DNA of 64,000 nucleotides from CAJCIW01 sp963833965. GTDB taxonomy: Bacteria; Chlamydiota; Chlamydiia; Chlamydiales; Rhabdochlamydiaceae. The DNA lies in NCBI GenBank assembly GCA_963833965.1, contig CAWHZZ010000003.1, positions 434,001-498,000 of the forward strand, given 5' to 3'. How positions within the stretch are numbered: the first letter of the stretch is position 1; each line of letters opens with the position of its first letter. Below the pieces are notes generated by a model. It did not search any database. It had not been told where the DNA came from and saw only the letters and a list, made by a program, of their open reading frames with translations. This document shows, piece by piece, positions 24,644 to 33,966 of the stretch. The position numbers were made by a program, and so were the translations under genes.

Positions 24644-26608
24644 TCAAGAGCTCCCTTTTTCTTTTCTCCATTCTTGCATCCCGGCCATCAATAGAGGGAC
24701 GACCTCATCGAGCCCTTTGCAGCTGGTAATGTAGGGGAATTTGAGGAGGACGGGATTTAACCCATAAATGGTCAACAGGTAGTTTAACAGCGCTGTGTCG
24801 GTCCTGCCGCAGCCGTCGCGCACCGAGTGTAGCCACTCGAGCCTTTGGATGAATTTAGCGATGGCGCGTACCTTCAATTCATCGGTTGCGGCATGGCGAA
24901 TATCGCTATAAAAATGCGTCAGAAAGTAGTTGAATACGATGGCGACTTGCTCTTTGGAGAATTGATGGTAATAAATGGTGACGCTTCGAGGCGATTTGGA
25001 ATTGAGGATGAGGTCTCCGATTCGAAAAGAAGCTCCGAAAATTAAGGTCAGCTCGCCATTCAACTCGTTGAACTCGTTGATAGCGTTTTGTGTCATCAAA
25101 TAATCGGGTTCGGCAAACGTGGCCGTGATGATATCTTCCGAGTTTCGGAATACCCCGACTTTTTCTTGTCCCATCAGGGTATTGTTCGCTTTGCCTTTGA
25201 AGTGGCCGCAGGCCGCTTTATGCAAAGAGAGATAAAATTGACAGGAGAGCATTTGGTTCGCGTGGGAGCTTAAAAATTGGTATGCCTTTTTCAAGCCTTG
25301 TAAATAACCCGGCTCGGCGTATTTTTTATGCAGTCCAAGATCATACACCTCCGCCCCAAAGCTGTGATGCACGCCATCGATGCCCTCTTTCCACTTGTTA
25401 TCGCCTAAACCCCAATAGGTCTCGGCAAACTCGGCCTGAGTTATCGAGGGATTCAATAACAAATCCACTTGCTCCTGGAGCAGACCGAAGGAAAACTGGT
25501 TTAACTTAGTCAATTTGCCGATGCTGGGCGGCAACTCGATGAGTTCATTGCCATCGATAAACAGCGACTGCAGTGCGGAGAGTTCCCCAATATTTTCGGG
25601 GAGGACCTTCAAGCGATTATTCTGAACGGTGAAGTATTTTAAATTTTTCAGTTCGATGAGCGAATCGGGAAGCGATAAGAGTTGATTGTTAAAAAGATAA
25701 AATCCAATCAGATATTGCATGTTCGAGATCGACGAAGGAAGAGAAGTGAGCCCGCAACTATCGAGATAAAGATAATTCAGGGCCTTGAGATTTCCGATTT
25801 CGTCAGGCAAATTTACGATCTGGTTTTTCGAGAGATTGAGCGATCGAAGCTGGACCATCTTGCAAATCCCGCTCGGAAACTCACTCAATCGATTGGAGCT
25901 GCACTGAAAATTTTTCATCAGCGTCAATTGACCGATCCCTTTTGGCAATGCCTTCAATGCATTGTGATTGACCCGTAATTCTGTTAGCTGGGTGAGGAGG
26001 CCGATCTCTTCCGGCAACTCTTTCAAAGCATTATGGGAAATGTCGAGTTTGCTCAAACCGATAAAATATACGATCTCTTGGGGCACGGCTCTCAATTTTT
26101 GCGAATGCAGGTTCAGACCATCTACCTTTTGAAGTTCGACGGTATTTTCCTTGAGGAATTGCTTGACCGTTTCAGCATTGGCCAACAAGTCTGGGCCGAA
26201 CTTCACACCTGCCATGAGTGCTTTGAGAGAAGCTGGCGCGCTTTTTTGCATCGCTTCCCATAGCTTGATATATCCTTGTGCAACGACTAAAGGCTCCATA
26301 TGCAGCCTTAACGCCTTGAGGTCGTAATTGACGGAATTGGCAGCTCCATTTTGAGTAGCCGCTAAGAAAAGGCGTTCGATCTTGACAGCGTCTGGCTTAT
26401 TCTCGCATTGAATGGCCTTGATGGCCTGCTGCAAGCTTTTGTCGCCGAATTCTTCCTTTATAGCATCATACAGCGATTTAGATTCGGTTTTGACGGTTTT
26501 ATCGAACAATTTGCAGACAGAGGAAAGCTCGGAAATAGAGCCTGCTTTAAGAAAAATGTACTTTAATATGCTTGAATCTAGTCTTTGAAATATGTTTTCA
26601 ATGGTCAT
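24644..26608 (-). CDS. F-box-like / leucine-rich repeat / Fic-like fusion protein
   Basis: The start is chosen at 26608 (MTIENIFQRLDSSILKYI), giving 654 aa; an ATG three codons upstream sits too close to GGGGAG. The N-terminus (residues 5-50: LDSSILKYIFLKAGSISELS, SVCKLFDKTVKTESKSLY) resembles an F-box. About 9-10 leucine-rich repeats (residues about 165-390) have the LxxLPxxIGxLxxL form seen in bacterial and plant LRRs. The C-terminal 250 residues align with the two Fic-like proteins at 12.5 and 14.6 kb (KWKEGIDGVHHSFGAEVYDL, LHKAACGHFKGKANNTLMG). The active-site-like loop here is WLHSVRDGCGRTDTALLNYL, which has lost the HPF and the Asn. The domain order suggests a host-directed adaptor in which LRRs choose a target. 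Function is inference. Confidence 0.75.
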   Translation of the reverse strand: MTIENIFQRLDSSILKYIFLKAGSISELSSVCKLFDKTVKTESKSLYDAIKEEFGDKSLQQAIKAIQCENKPDAVKIERLFLAATQNGAANSVNYDLKALRLHMEPLVVAQGYIKLWEAMQKSAPASLKALMAGVKFGPDLLANAETVKQFLKENTVELQKVDGLNLHSQKLRAVPQEIVYFIGLSKLDISHNALKELPEEIGLLTQLTELRVNHNALKALPKGIGQLTLMKNFQCSSNRLSEFPSGICKMVQLRSLNLSKNQIVNLPDEIGNLKALNYLYLDSCGLTSLPSSISNMQYLIGFYLFNNQLLSLPDSLIELKNLKYFTVQNNRLKVLPENIGELSALQSLFIDGNELIELPPSIGKLTKLNQFSFGLLQEQVDLLLNPSITQAEFAETYWGLGDNKWKEGIDGVHHSFGAEVYDLGLHKKYAEPGYLQGLKKAYQFLSSHANQMLSCQFYLSLHKAACGHFKGKANNTLMGQEKVGVFRNSEDIITATFAEPDYLMTQNAINEFNELNGELTLIFGASFRIGDLILNSKSPRSVTIYYHQFSKEQVAIVFNYFLTHFYSDIRHAATDELKVRAIAKFIQRLEWLHSVRDGCGRTDTALLNYLLTIYGLNPVLLKFPYITSCKGLDEVVPLLMAGMQEWRKEKGSS

Positions 26609-26650
26609 AATTGTCATAACTCCCCTTGAATTATACTCAAGGGGAGAGGA

Positions 26651-27056
26651 TTATAAATTATTAGCATCCGGCGAAGCGTCGTCAGTAACACCTTCGATGA
26701 CTAGAGAGCGTACCGTAAAGCTTGCTTCGTCGCTTTTCGGGATTATTTTGGCCTATTTTCGATCCAAAATTGAGGGGCTGTATACATTTGTCGATACAGC
26801 CCCTCAATTTTGGATCGAAAATCGGAACAAAAGAACCCAAAAAATCGACAGAAGAATCTTTACGGTACACTCCCTAGGCCTTCATTCAAAGGGGCGTGAT
26901 TTTGGATGCTTCGGACTGCCGAATCACTTCTTCGAATTTTTCCTGATTGTCGAATGTATCGGGAATGCGAAGTTAATGGCCGTCAATATTCTCCCGAGCA
27001 GGCTATTTCCGTCAATTGATTCCGGTTCCGTTATAGTTTTCACCGCCGTTCAATTT
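26651..27056 (-). pseudogene. F-box-like paralog remnant interrupted by a palindromic element
   Basis: On the minus strand, SIDGNSLLGRILTAINF (about 27040-26985) shifts frame into RIPDTFDNQEKFEEVIRQSE, then ASK (to about 26900). This matches the C-terminus of the family (for example VPEAFNNQAKFEKIIEEAE at 30.6 kb). After the element at 26704-26874 the paralog tail resumes as LVIEGVTDDASPDANNL and a stop at 26651, equivalent to PLIEDVTDAS in the intact gene at 28.3 kb. The N-terminal two thirds are gone. The F-box relative was therefore already present when the palindromic element entered it. Confidence 0.75.
26704..26874. mobile_element. Palindromic MITE-like element, family II copy A
   Basis: The 171-base foldback is flanked by CTAG (TA) on each side. 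Outer arms GAGAGCGTACCGTAAAG and GGAGTGTACCGTAAAG are inverted. The central arms (26755-26783 and 26794-26822) form a perfect 29-bp inverted repeat. Between them are sequences shared with copy B at 33967: GCTTCGTCGCTTTT, GGGATTATTTTGGCC and, in reverse, CTTCTGTCGATTTT. It encodes nothing recognisable and sits inside a dead F-box-like gene, evidence that it moved. Confidence 0.8.
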
Positions 27057-27124
27057 AAATAAAAAATTAATTTACAAAAAAAGAACCCCATAGAGCGAAG
27101 AGCACTAGTGACAGGGGAAATGGA

Positions 27125-28100
27125 TTAGTTGCCAGTGGGCTCGGAAGCATCCGTCACATTTTCAAGGGTAGGGCCATTATTGGAAGGTGCTGTTGAGGGC
27201 TTCTTATTGCTGGATCGTTTTGTTGAATTTTTCTTGGTCAAATGCAGCAGGAATGAGCACTTCGATGGCGTTTGACACTTGATCTAAATAGGCAGTTGCT
27301 TGCATTGATTCCAGGGGAAGCGTGAAGTTATTCATATCTAACATTCCCATCATGAGTCTCAAATTCTGTATTTCGTCAATTAACGAGTACAATCTAAACT
27401 CGTCAGTTTTCTTTAAATTTTCTCGGAGTAGACACTGTCCCACGAAATTATTTTGTAATTCTCTTTCCGCGACAATTTTCAAGAACCGCGGTTTGAGATT
27501 TCCAAGAGCTTCATTTCCTCCTAGGTCATTGAACTCGGCGTTGAGCGGCTTCAGCGCAGCCATTATGGTATTGCTCCTCTCTTTAATGTAATCGAATCTG
27601 GCGTAATAAGGCTTTCTCAGATCGTTGATCTTTTTGTAAATGATTTGGAACTGTTGCTGAGTGGAAAAAATGCAGATTTCAGAGCCAAGAGGTTTAGCAT
27701 TGGGAAGAAAGTTTGCCAATTGATTTGCCCAGATAGTCTGGTTTTTAGTGACCAAATGGAATGCTCTGGAAACTTTTGTGCAGCGTGACAAAGTCTGAGG
27801 ATCCACTTGAGAGAAGATGATCACAGACACATCATTTGTCGTGAAAAACACTTCAGGGTTGAAACCGTCTAAGGAATTCAAATTCACATTTTCCAACGCT
27901 GCCTGACAAGCCGCCAATAGTTCTTTGTCGTCTTCAGAGGGAATATATGGAGTGATCGCCGAATTCAGGTGAGGATTTGTCCATATGAGTTTCTTTTTTG
28001 CGTCGTGTTCATCGCGGATTTTTAAATTAAAGTCGTTTTCTAGGGTAGGTTTGTCGTTTTCTAGGGTAGGTTTCCATCTAGATGTTGGTACTATTGTCAT
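27125..28100 (-). CDS. F-box-like paralog truncated by a premature stop
   Basis: Translation from 28100 stops at 27204 after 298 aa (KFNKTIQQ). The sequence beyond still encodes the family tail. The codon after QQ is TAA where the paralog at 28260 has TCA. A further two-base deletion precedes NNGPTLENVTDASEPTGN, which ends at 27125. The body has the family features: KPTLENDFNLKI, then ITPYIPSEDDKELLAACQAA and an F-box-like core DPQTLSRCTKVSRAFHLVTK. A 21-bp tandem duplication near the N-terminus repeats KPTLEND. Nucleotide similarity to the next gene is high, indicating recent tandem duplication. GGAG precedes the start. Confidence 0.75.
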
Positions 28101-28222
28101 AGTAAATTCTCCTTTATTATTATATTAAAATAACTTTATTAAATTATAGTAAATTTAATAATTAATGGCAATTAATTTAAAGGGCTGGAGATGTGAATTA
28201 AAAATATAAATTACCGAGTGAG

Positions 28223-28247
28223 CCCCTAGAGCTCTTGGCTCTAGGGG
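28223..28247 (-). terminator. Hairpin downstream of the 28260-29222 gene
   Basis: A 10-bp perfect stem CCCCTAGAGC/GCTCTAGGGG with a 5-base loop lies 13 bases past the stop of the minus-strand F-box-like gene. A long T-run is missing directly after it, so termination strength is uncertain. Confidence 0.5.
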
Positions 28248-28259
28248 TAGGGAGATTGT

Positions 28260-29222
28260 TTAAGTGTACTCAGATGTCGAGGCATCCGTCACATCTTCAA
28301 TGAGAGGGCCATCATGGGAAGATGTTGTGTTCTTGAGGGTTTCTGATTGCTGAATCGTTTGGGCGAATTTTTCTTGGTCAAACTCAGCAGGAATGAGCAC
28401 CTCGATGGCGTTTGACACCCGATCTAAATAGGTATTTGCTTGCATTGATTCCGCAGGGAGCGTGAAGTTTTGCGTATCTAACCTTCCCATCTGGTATCTC
28501 AAATTCCCGATTTCGTCAATTAAGAAGAATACTCTAAACTCGTCAGTGTTCTTTAATTCTTCGTGGAGTTTACGCTGTTCAACCCAATTATTTTGTATTT
28601 GTCTTTCCGCGACAATTTTTTCGGATTTCATATAGGCGATCGTTAGAGCTTCATTTCCTCCTAGGTCATTGTACTCGGCTTCGAGCGGCTTCAGCTCAGC
28701 AATTATGGTCTTGATCCTCTCTTTAACGTAATCCATCCTGGCATGATAAGGTTTTCTCAGATCGTCGATCTTTTTGTAAATGATTTGGAACTGTTGCTGT
28801 GTGGAAAAAATGCAGATATTAGACCCAAGAGGTTGAGCATTGGGAAGAAAGTTTGCCAATTGATTTTCCCAGATAGTCGGGTTTTTAGTGACCCAATGGA
28901 AGGCTCTGGAAACTTTTGTGCAGCGTGACAAAGTCTGAGGGTCCACTTGAGAGAAGATGATTACAGACACATCATTTGTCGTGAAAAGCGCTTCAGTGTT
29001 GAAACCGTCTAAAGAATTCAAATTCACATTTTTGAACGCTGCCTCACAAGACGCCAATAGTTCTTTGTCGTCTTCAGAGGGAATATATGGAGTGATCTTC
29101 GAAATCGAGTGAGGATTTCTCCATAAGATCGTGCTTTGTGCGTCGTACTCAACGCCGATGCCTAATATAAAGTTGTTTTCCAACGTCGGGATTACGGACA
29201 GTGGTGCTGCTAATATTGCCAT
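28260..29222 (-). CDS. F-box-like paralog (best preserved member)
   Basis: The 320-aa protein is the reference copy of the family. It has an N-terminal PTLENNFILGIG segment, a linker ILWRNPHSISKITPYIPSED, and an F-box-like core at residues about 90-130 (VIIFSQVDPQTLSRCTKVSR, AFHWVTKNPTIWENQLANFL). A helical region follows, then the conserved PAEFDQEKFAQTIQQSETLK and the tail GPLIEDVTDASTSEYT. The start has AGGAG upstream. F-box proteins are expanded in several environmental chlamydiae, where they are proposed to exploit host ubiquitin ligases. Whether this diverged F-box binds Skp1 is unknown. Confidence 0.7.
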   Translation of the reverse strand: MAILAAPLSVIPTLENNFILGIGVEYDAQSTILWRNPHSISKITPYIPSEDDKELLASCEAAFKNVNLNSLDGFNTEALFTTNDVSVIIFSQVDPQTLSRCTKVSRAFHWVTKNPTIWENQLANFLPNAQPLGSNICIFSTQQQFQIIYKKIDDLRKPYHARMDYVKERIKTIIAELKPLEAEYNDLGGNEALTIAYMKSEKIVAERQIQNNWVEQRKLHEELKNTDEFRVFFLIDEIGNLRYQMGRLDTQNFTLPAESMQANTYLDRVSNAIEVLIPAEFDQEKFAQTIQQSETLKNTTSSHDGPLIEDVTDASTSEYT

Positions 29223-29328
29223 AAAATAACTCCTAGTAATTCGTTATATTTAAGGTAAACGCGAGCGATTTTATTGAATTGATTCGTTAATTACAATAAT
29301 CGATTTTTTTTGGAAATGGTCTGACCAT

Positions 29329-30456
29329 TTAAAAATCATCATTTAACTCGCAGTTCCCGACAATATTGAGCTGATCTAATGAGATTTGGGTATGCGGTTT
29401 GGAATTCTCGTCATCATGGTCAGAAAAGGCTGATTCCATGCCTTCGGGTTCGTTGTCAACATTTTCTGATTCAGTGGCCATGACGTTGCTGCTTGCAGAG
29501 GTTGTATTCCTGAGCGTTTCCGATTGTTGAATCACTTCTTCAAACTTCGTTTGATTGAATGCCTGAGGGATGAGGATTTTAATCGCGCGCTGAAGCTGCG
29601 ATTGCTTGCTGCCTGTTGCGACAAGGAAGGTGGATGCGCGGGTGATCGGATTATAAACCTCTGCGTCAATGCTGAATAACATTGAACAATTCCATTGATA
29701 GGCAAAGCTGCGGAATACCCCTGTTTGAAATGTCCCTTCATAATAAAGTGGCGCAAAAATGGGATTCGGGTCGAGACCGTAATTTTGCTCGTCCTTTCCT
29801 TTTTCCTCCGCAGCTATTTTGTCTAGATTTTCCTTCACAATTTTGCAAGTTCGCTGATTTTGCACGTATTTAGCGATATATGGCTTTCCCTCAGCCTTCA
29901 ACCGATAATTTATGATTTCGAATTGCTGCCTAGGGGAAAGGGAACAGAGATTTGACGAAAGGAATTGCACATGGGGCAAACGCTTCGATAATTGCGTTCC
30001 CCAATAGGTATCTGGTTTAGATGCCAAATGTTCTTTCACAATGACATAGGTGCATTTGTTGACTGATGACAAGCTGATCATACACCTCAGACTTTCATCA
30101 AGCGGGGACAAGACCAATTTCGCGAAATCTCGCGTCATAAAAATTGACTCCGCGGGAGTTAAAGCAACGAGTCCTCTTTTGGTTTTAGTGAAGGCTTTTT
30201 CGCATGCCGCGATGAATTCTTTATCATCTGCTGAAGGAATATAAGGAGTGATGACCTGTTTTAGATAGGAATTTTTCCAAATCAGAACTGGGGTGCTGTC
30301 GGGGTCGATATTGACATTGACATAGGCATGGCTGGAATATTCATCGCCTACATCCAGGTTGAAGTGGTTTTCAAGGGAAGGTGGTTCCGGCTCTGTCGCG
30401 CCGTGAAATCCTGAATGCGTGACTGCTGTGTAGGAACCAAGTGCGTGAGTTGACAT
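29329..30456 (-). CDS. F-box-like paralog with extended acidic tail
   Basis: The 375-aa member has PPSLENHFNLDVGDEYSSH near residue 30, LIWKNSYLKQVITPYIPSAD, and an F-box-like core LSPLDESLRCMISLSSVNKC, then TYVIVKEHLASKPDTYW. The usual NFLPN-type sequence is here RLPHVQFLSSNLCSLSPRQQ. The family end PQAFNQTKFEEVIQQSETLR is followed by a 50-residue acidic tail (ESENVDNEPEGMESAFSDHD). GAGGT precedes the ATG. It appears intact. Confidence 0.65.
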   Translation of the reverse strand: MSTHALGSYTAVTHSGFHGATEPEPPSLENHFNLDVGDEYSSHAYVNVNIDPDSTPVLIWKNSYLKQVITPYIPSADDKEFIAACEKAFTKTKRGLVALTPAESIFMTRDFAKLVLSPLDESLRCMISLSSVNKCTYVIVKEHLASKPDTYWGTQLSKRLPHVQFLSSNLCSLSPRQQFEIINYRLKAEGKPYIAKYVQNQRTCKIVKENLDKIAAEEKGKDEQNYGLDPNPIFAPLYYEGTFQTGVFRSFAYQWNCSMLFSIDAEVYNPITRASTFLVATGSKQSQLQRAIKILIPQAFNQTKFEEVIQQSETLRNTTSASSNVMATESENVDNEPEGMESAFSDHDDENSKPHTQISLDQLNIVGNCELNDDF

Positions 30457-30496
30457 ACAGTTACCTCTGTTTAAAAAAATTGAAGATCGAATGCGA

Positions 30497-31575
30497 TTAC
30501 TTCTCGTCGAGTTTCATAGGGTCGTTAGCCTCTTCTACGATGACGTTGTCATTGGAAGAGGTGTTATTCTTGGAGGTTTCTGCCTCTTCGATGATTTTCT
30601 CGAATTTCGCTTGATTGTTGAATGCTTCGGGGACGCGGACATTGATAGCGTCGAGGAGTTGATCAAGCTCGCTTGTTTTTCGGATAGTTGCATGAGTTCC
30701 GTTGTATTTCGCGCCGGACAGCTGTGTGATTGTTCGCAGTTTATCTTGATATTCGTCTTGTAGTTTGCGCAACTCGAGGGTCTCTGGGGAGATCAGTGTG
30801 CTAATGGTCGCCTGTGGTGTCCGATCATCGACATCTCTTTTTGTTTTCAATGCCTGTTCTGCTCTGTCGAGTTTCTCTAGTCCGCCGTCTACGTAAAGTT
30901 GAGTCCATATTTGGTGCATCTCTTTCTTCAAGCGGAGACTTCTTTCTCGAACGTGTTCGAACTTCGCTGAATAGACTTTGCTCTCGTCCTGGATCCGTTT
31001 GACAACGATTTTATATTGCTGTTCGGGGGAGAATGTCGTCTTCTCAAGTGGAATCCGTTCAACTTTGGGAAGAAGTTGAAAGAGTTTAATATCCCAGATG
31101 GCGTCTCGTTTTGTCTCCGAGTTATAGCTGCTTTTGGTGATCCAATAGAAACTTTTGCGGACGTTAGCCAAGACAGATAATGCTTTGAGATCAGAATGGG
31201 CCAAGACGACGACTGCGATTTCCTTTATGCAAAGGGTAGCTTCTGCAAGAGAGGCCGTTTGATTCTTTTTGAATGCCGTTTCACAAGCATCGAGCAATTG
31301 CTTGTTGTTTTCAGAGGGAACATATGGAGTAATGGCGCGGCCCATATGGGGATTTATCCAATCGAGCACACCGTGGGACTCATGAGTAAAAAACGCACTT
31401 CGTTGATTTGCAAGAAAAAGTGGTTTTCCAATGTAGGACGCTTTGTGTTGCAACCGTCCCCATCTTCAGTGATCGATAGCTTCCCGAAGTCCAGCTCAAC
31501 CTCAACCGCCTCGGTGTGGCAGTAAGGTACTATAGGCGCATGTCCTCCGAGCGGTCGACCAAAAGTTACTGCCAT
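30497..31575 (-). pseudogene. F-box-like paralog with a frameshift in a T-run
   Basis: A well-placed start at 31575 (MAVTFGRPLGGHAPIVPY, with GGAGGA 8 bases upstream) leads into RPTLENHFFLQINEVRF, the family N-terminus, and then stops. The rest of the protein continues in another frame as FFTHESHGVLDWINPHMGRA, then ITPYVPSENNKQLLDACETA, and runs to LDEK at 30497. The switch lies at a run of six T on the coding strand (31388-31393); seven would restore one continuous protein of about 359 aa. Whether this is a sequencing error, a mutation or slippage-based on/off switching cannot be decided from one sequence. An internal ATG at 31453 could express the downstream part. Confidence 0.75.
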
Positions 31576-31664
31576 AATCATTTCCTCCATTTCGATTAAG
31601 ATGTAGATAGTGGGAGAGGATGATAGTGGAGATGAGTGGTTTTTTAAAAGAAAAATAAAGAATC

Positions 31665-32966
31665 TTAAGACTCTTCCATCACTTCTTTGGCGAGGACTTT
31701 TTCTTCGCCCTCAGAGCGTGCGACGAGGACGGCGCAGCAGCTGTCGCTGAAGACGTTGACAGTGGTTCGGCACATGTCGAGGACGCGGTCGACGGCGATG
31801 AAGAGTCCGATGCCCTCGATGGGAAGGCCGATCGCCTTCAAGATGGCGATGATCGCCACCAGCGATGCGGAAGGCACTCCTGCTACACCGATTGAGGTGA
31901 TGAGCGCGAGAAGGACAACGATGAATTGCGTGGAGAACGAGAGATCGATTCCATACGCTTGCGCGACGAACATCGCCGCGACGCATTCATACAGCGCCGA
32001 TCCCGACATGTTGATCGAGGTCCCGAGCGGGATGACTAAGCTGCAGATCCTGTTGGAAACGCCAGCCCTTTTTTCGACGCAGTCGATGGTGATCGGCAGT
32101 GTCGCCGACGATGAGCTTGTCGAAAAGGCGGTGATCAAAGCAGGTCCCATGGCCTTAAAGTGCCTGCCCGGGCGCACCTTGGCGACGACTTTTAACAAGA
32201 GGGGAAGCGCGACGAACATGAAGACGGCAAGCCCGAGTAGGACCGCTGTGGTGAATAAGCCCAGCGATTTAAGGGATTGAAAGCCGGTCTCTGCAAACAC
32301 TTTCGCGACGAGAAAGAAGACGCCGAGTGGAAGAAATTTCATGATGATGTGCGTGAAGCGGATCATCACTTGAAAGATGCCCTGCCAGAAACTCATCAAA
32401 GTGCTCGAGGAATGGGACTCGATTTTTGAGATGCAGTAGCCGAAGATCAAGCTAAAAAAAATGATCCCGAGCATCTGCCCATGTGCAAATGTGTCGACGA
32501 TGTTTGAGGGGACGATTTGCAAAAGAACATTAGTGAATTTGCTGGTCTCTTGAGTGGTAATATGCTTTTGGATGTCCGCCGCGTTGACATTCGCGACGAT
32601 GGTTTCGGGGTGGATCTGAAAACCGGGTTTTAGAAGATTGACAAAGAGCAGTCCGATTAAAATAGCGAGCAGGCTCGTGCCGAGATAAAAGCCGAATGTC
32701 TTCGCGCCCAGGCGTCCGAAGGCCGACTCATTTCCAATGCGGGCAATTCCTGTGATGATCGAAGAGGAAACTAAGGGGACGACGATGAGCGTTAACGCAT
32801 TGATAAAAATCTTGCCGCAGATGTCGTAAATGGGGAACGTATAGTGGTAGAGATCGACACCAAAAAAAGTGGAGCCTTTTTGGGACAAAGAGCCGATGAT
32901 CATCCCGATGATAATCGCGATGAAAACCTTCCAGGGATTTGCTTTTTTTGGATGATGCGTTGTCAT
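31665..32966 (-). CDS. Dicarboxylate/amino acid:cation symporter (DAACS family)
   Basis: The 433-aa membrane protein of the GltP/GltT fold cotransports acidic amino acids or C4-dicarboxylates with H+ or Na+. Family hallmarks are the serine-rich hairpin ALITAFSTSSSSATLPITID (about residue 280), the IPLGTSINMSGSALYECVAA motif in TM7 and the substrate-binding end DRVLDMCRTTVNVFSDSCCA. Several chlamydiae carry such transporters to import host glutamate or aspartate. It ends 210 bases before the F-box-like gene cluster and lies just downstream of the PLP enzyme gene, in the same direction. Confidence 0.93.
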   Translation of the reverse strand: MTTHHPKKANPWKVFIAIIIGMIIGSLSQKGSTFFGVDLYHYTFPIYDICGKIFINALTLIVVPLVSSSIITGIARIGNESAFGRLGAKTFGFYLGTSLLAILIGLLFVNLLKPGFQIHPETIVANVNAADIQKHITTQETSKFTNVLLQIVPSNIVDTFAHGQMLGIIFFSLIFGYCISKIESHSSSTLMSFWQGIFQVMIRFTHIIMKFLPLGVFFLVAKVFAETGFQSLKSLGLFTTAVLLGLAVFMFVALPLLLKVVAKVRPGRHFKAMGPALITAFSTSSSSATLPITIDCVEKRAGVSNRICSLVIPLGTSINMSGSALYECVAAMFVAQAYGIDLSFSTQFIVVLLALITSIGVAGVPSASLVAIIAILKAIGLPIEGIGLFIAVDRVLDMCRTTVNVFSDSCCAVLVARSEGEEKVLAKEVMEES

Positions 32967-32978
32967 AACTGATCCATT

Positions 32979-33953
32979 TTATAAGCTGTTGGCATTATTG
33001 AAAATGCATTTTTCGATTTGTTCCTGAAAGCCGGTCAGCCCAAGGCCGCCGCCGGAGTGAATGAAGAGAACGTTGCCCTTCAAGTGTTGCTCGGCGAGGA
33101 TTTTTTTCCCCTCCAAGAAAAGTTTTGCCGTGAAGACGGGGTCGGTTAAGAATCCTTCGCTGCGGGCGATCGTCGAGATCTCTTTAAATATCGTGGCGTT
33201 GACGGCGCCGAACGAAGGAGCAGTCGAGGAGCTGTAAAGCTTGAATTGGGTGGGGGAGGGGAGGGCTATGTTTAAAAGTGCCTCAAAGTCTTTTTTTCTC
33301 TCTGCCAGCACGCTACTAAACTGCTCTTCGGTCCCAGCGATGAGGATAATGTGCAAAAATACGTTTTTATTTAAGAAGGCAAAGGCCAATAGTAGCGCAC
33401 AGGCGGTCAATCCCGTACCGGAATCGATAATCAGATGGTCGAAGGCAATCCCATCTTCCTGTTCGTTGCGCAAAATATCAAGAGCAAGCGTCAATGATCC
33501 CGGCAGCGCTTCTTTGCAGTTGGCCCCTTTTGGCACCACTTGCGCACGGATTTTTTTCTTGGCTCTCTCGCGGACAAACGCCTCGGCGCTTCTTTCGATC
33601 TCATCCCATTTGCTTCTCGGCGTCCAGTGGATGTTTTTAGAATCGGCAAACAGAGACGAAAATAGATAGTTGCCCTGCTTTTTGCTTTGAGGATCTCCAA
33701 GCAAAAATAAAATTGGCTCGATCCCATTTTCCCTTAAGACCTGAGAAAAGGAGAGCACGTGGTTCGAATAGGGGCTTCCGATGACGATGGCCTCGTCGGG
33801 TTTTTTTTTAAGAATTTCGGGCAGTAGGGAGAGGTACTTTCTGAGTTTGGTCCCGCTAATGCCAAAGCCAAGCTCATCTTCCCGCTTGACGTAGCATCTC
33901 TCACCAAATGAGCGCAGACGGTGAATGCGAGAGCGGCAGGGAAATGACGCCAT
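32979..33953 (-). CDS. D-cysteine desulfhydrase/ACC deaminase-family PLP enzyme
   Basis: The start is chosen at the ATG at 33953 (MASFPCRSRIHRLRSFGERC), giving 324 aa. The extra 48 residues of a longer frame come from the palindromic element at 33967-34139 and have no family match. The fold-type II PLP segment VKREDELGFGISGTKLRKYL holds the PLP lysine; IVIGSPYSNHVLSFSQVLRE and the phosphate loop (DSGTGLTACAL) follow. The family includes D-cysteine desulfhydrase and 1-aminocyclopropane-1-carboxylate deaminase; which substrate applies cannot be told. The inserted element lies about 13 bases before this start and may have replaced the native promoter. Confidence 0.8.
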   Translation of the reverse strand: MASFPCRSRIHRLRSFGERCYVKREDELGFGISGTKLRKYLSLLPEILKKKPDEAIVIGSPYSNHVLSFSQVLRENGIEPILFLLGDPQSKKQGNYLFSSLFADSKNIHWTPRSKWDEIERSAEAFVRERAKKKIRAQVVPKGANCKEALPGSLTLALDILRNEQEDGIAFDHLIIDSGTGLTACALLLAFAFLNKNVFLHIILIAGTEEQFSSVLAERKKDFEALLNIALPSPTQFKLYSSSTAPSFGAVNATIFKEISTIARSEGFLTDPVFTAKLFLEGKKILAEQHLKGNVLFIHSGGGLGLTGFQEQIEKCIFNNANSL

Positions 33954-33966
33954 CGGAATAGCGTTA

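Noticed and set aside
28036..28077. 21-bp direct repeat considered as the start of a CRISPR-like array
   Set aside because: There are only two adjacent copies with no spacer; it is a tandem duplication of seven codons in an F-box-like gene.
33740..33790. GGTTCGAAT reminiscent of a tRNA T-arm
   Set aside because: It is inside the PLP enzyme coding sequence and no cloverleaf can be drawn around it.
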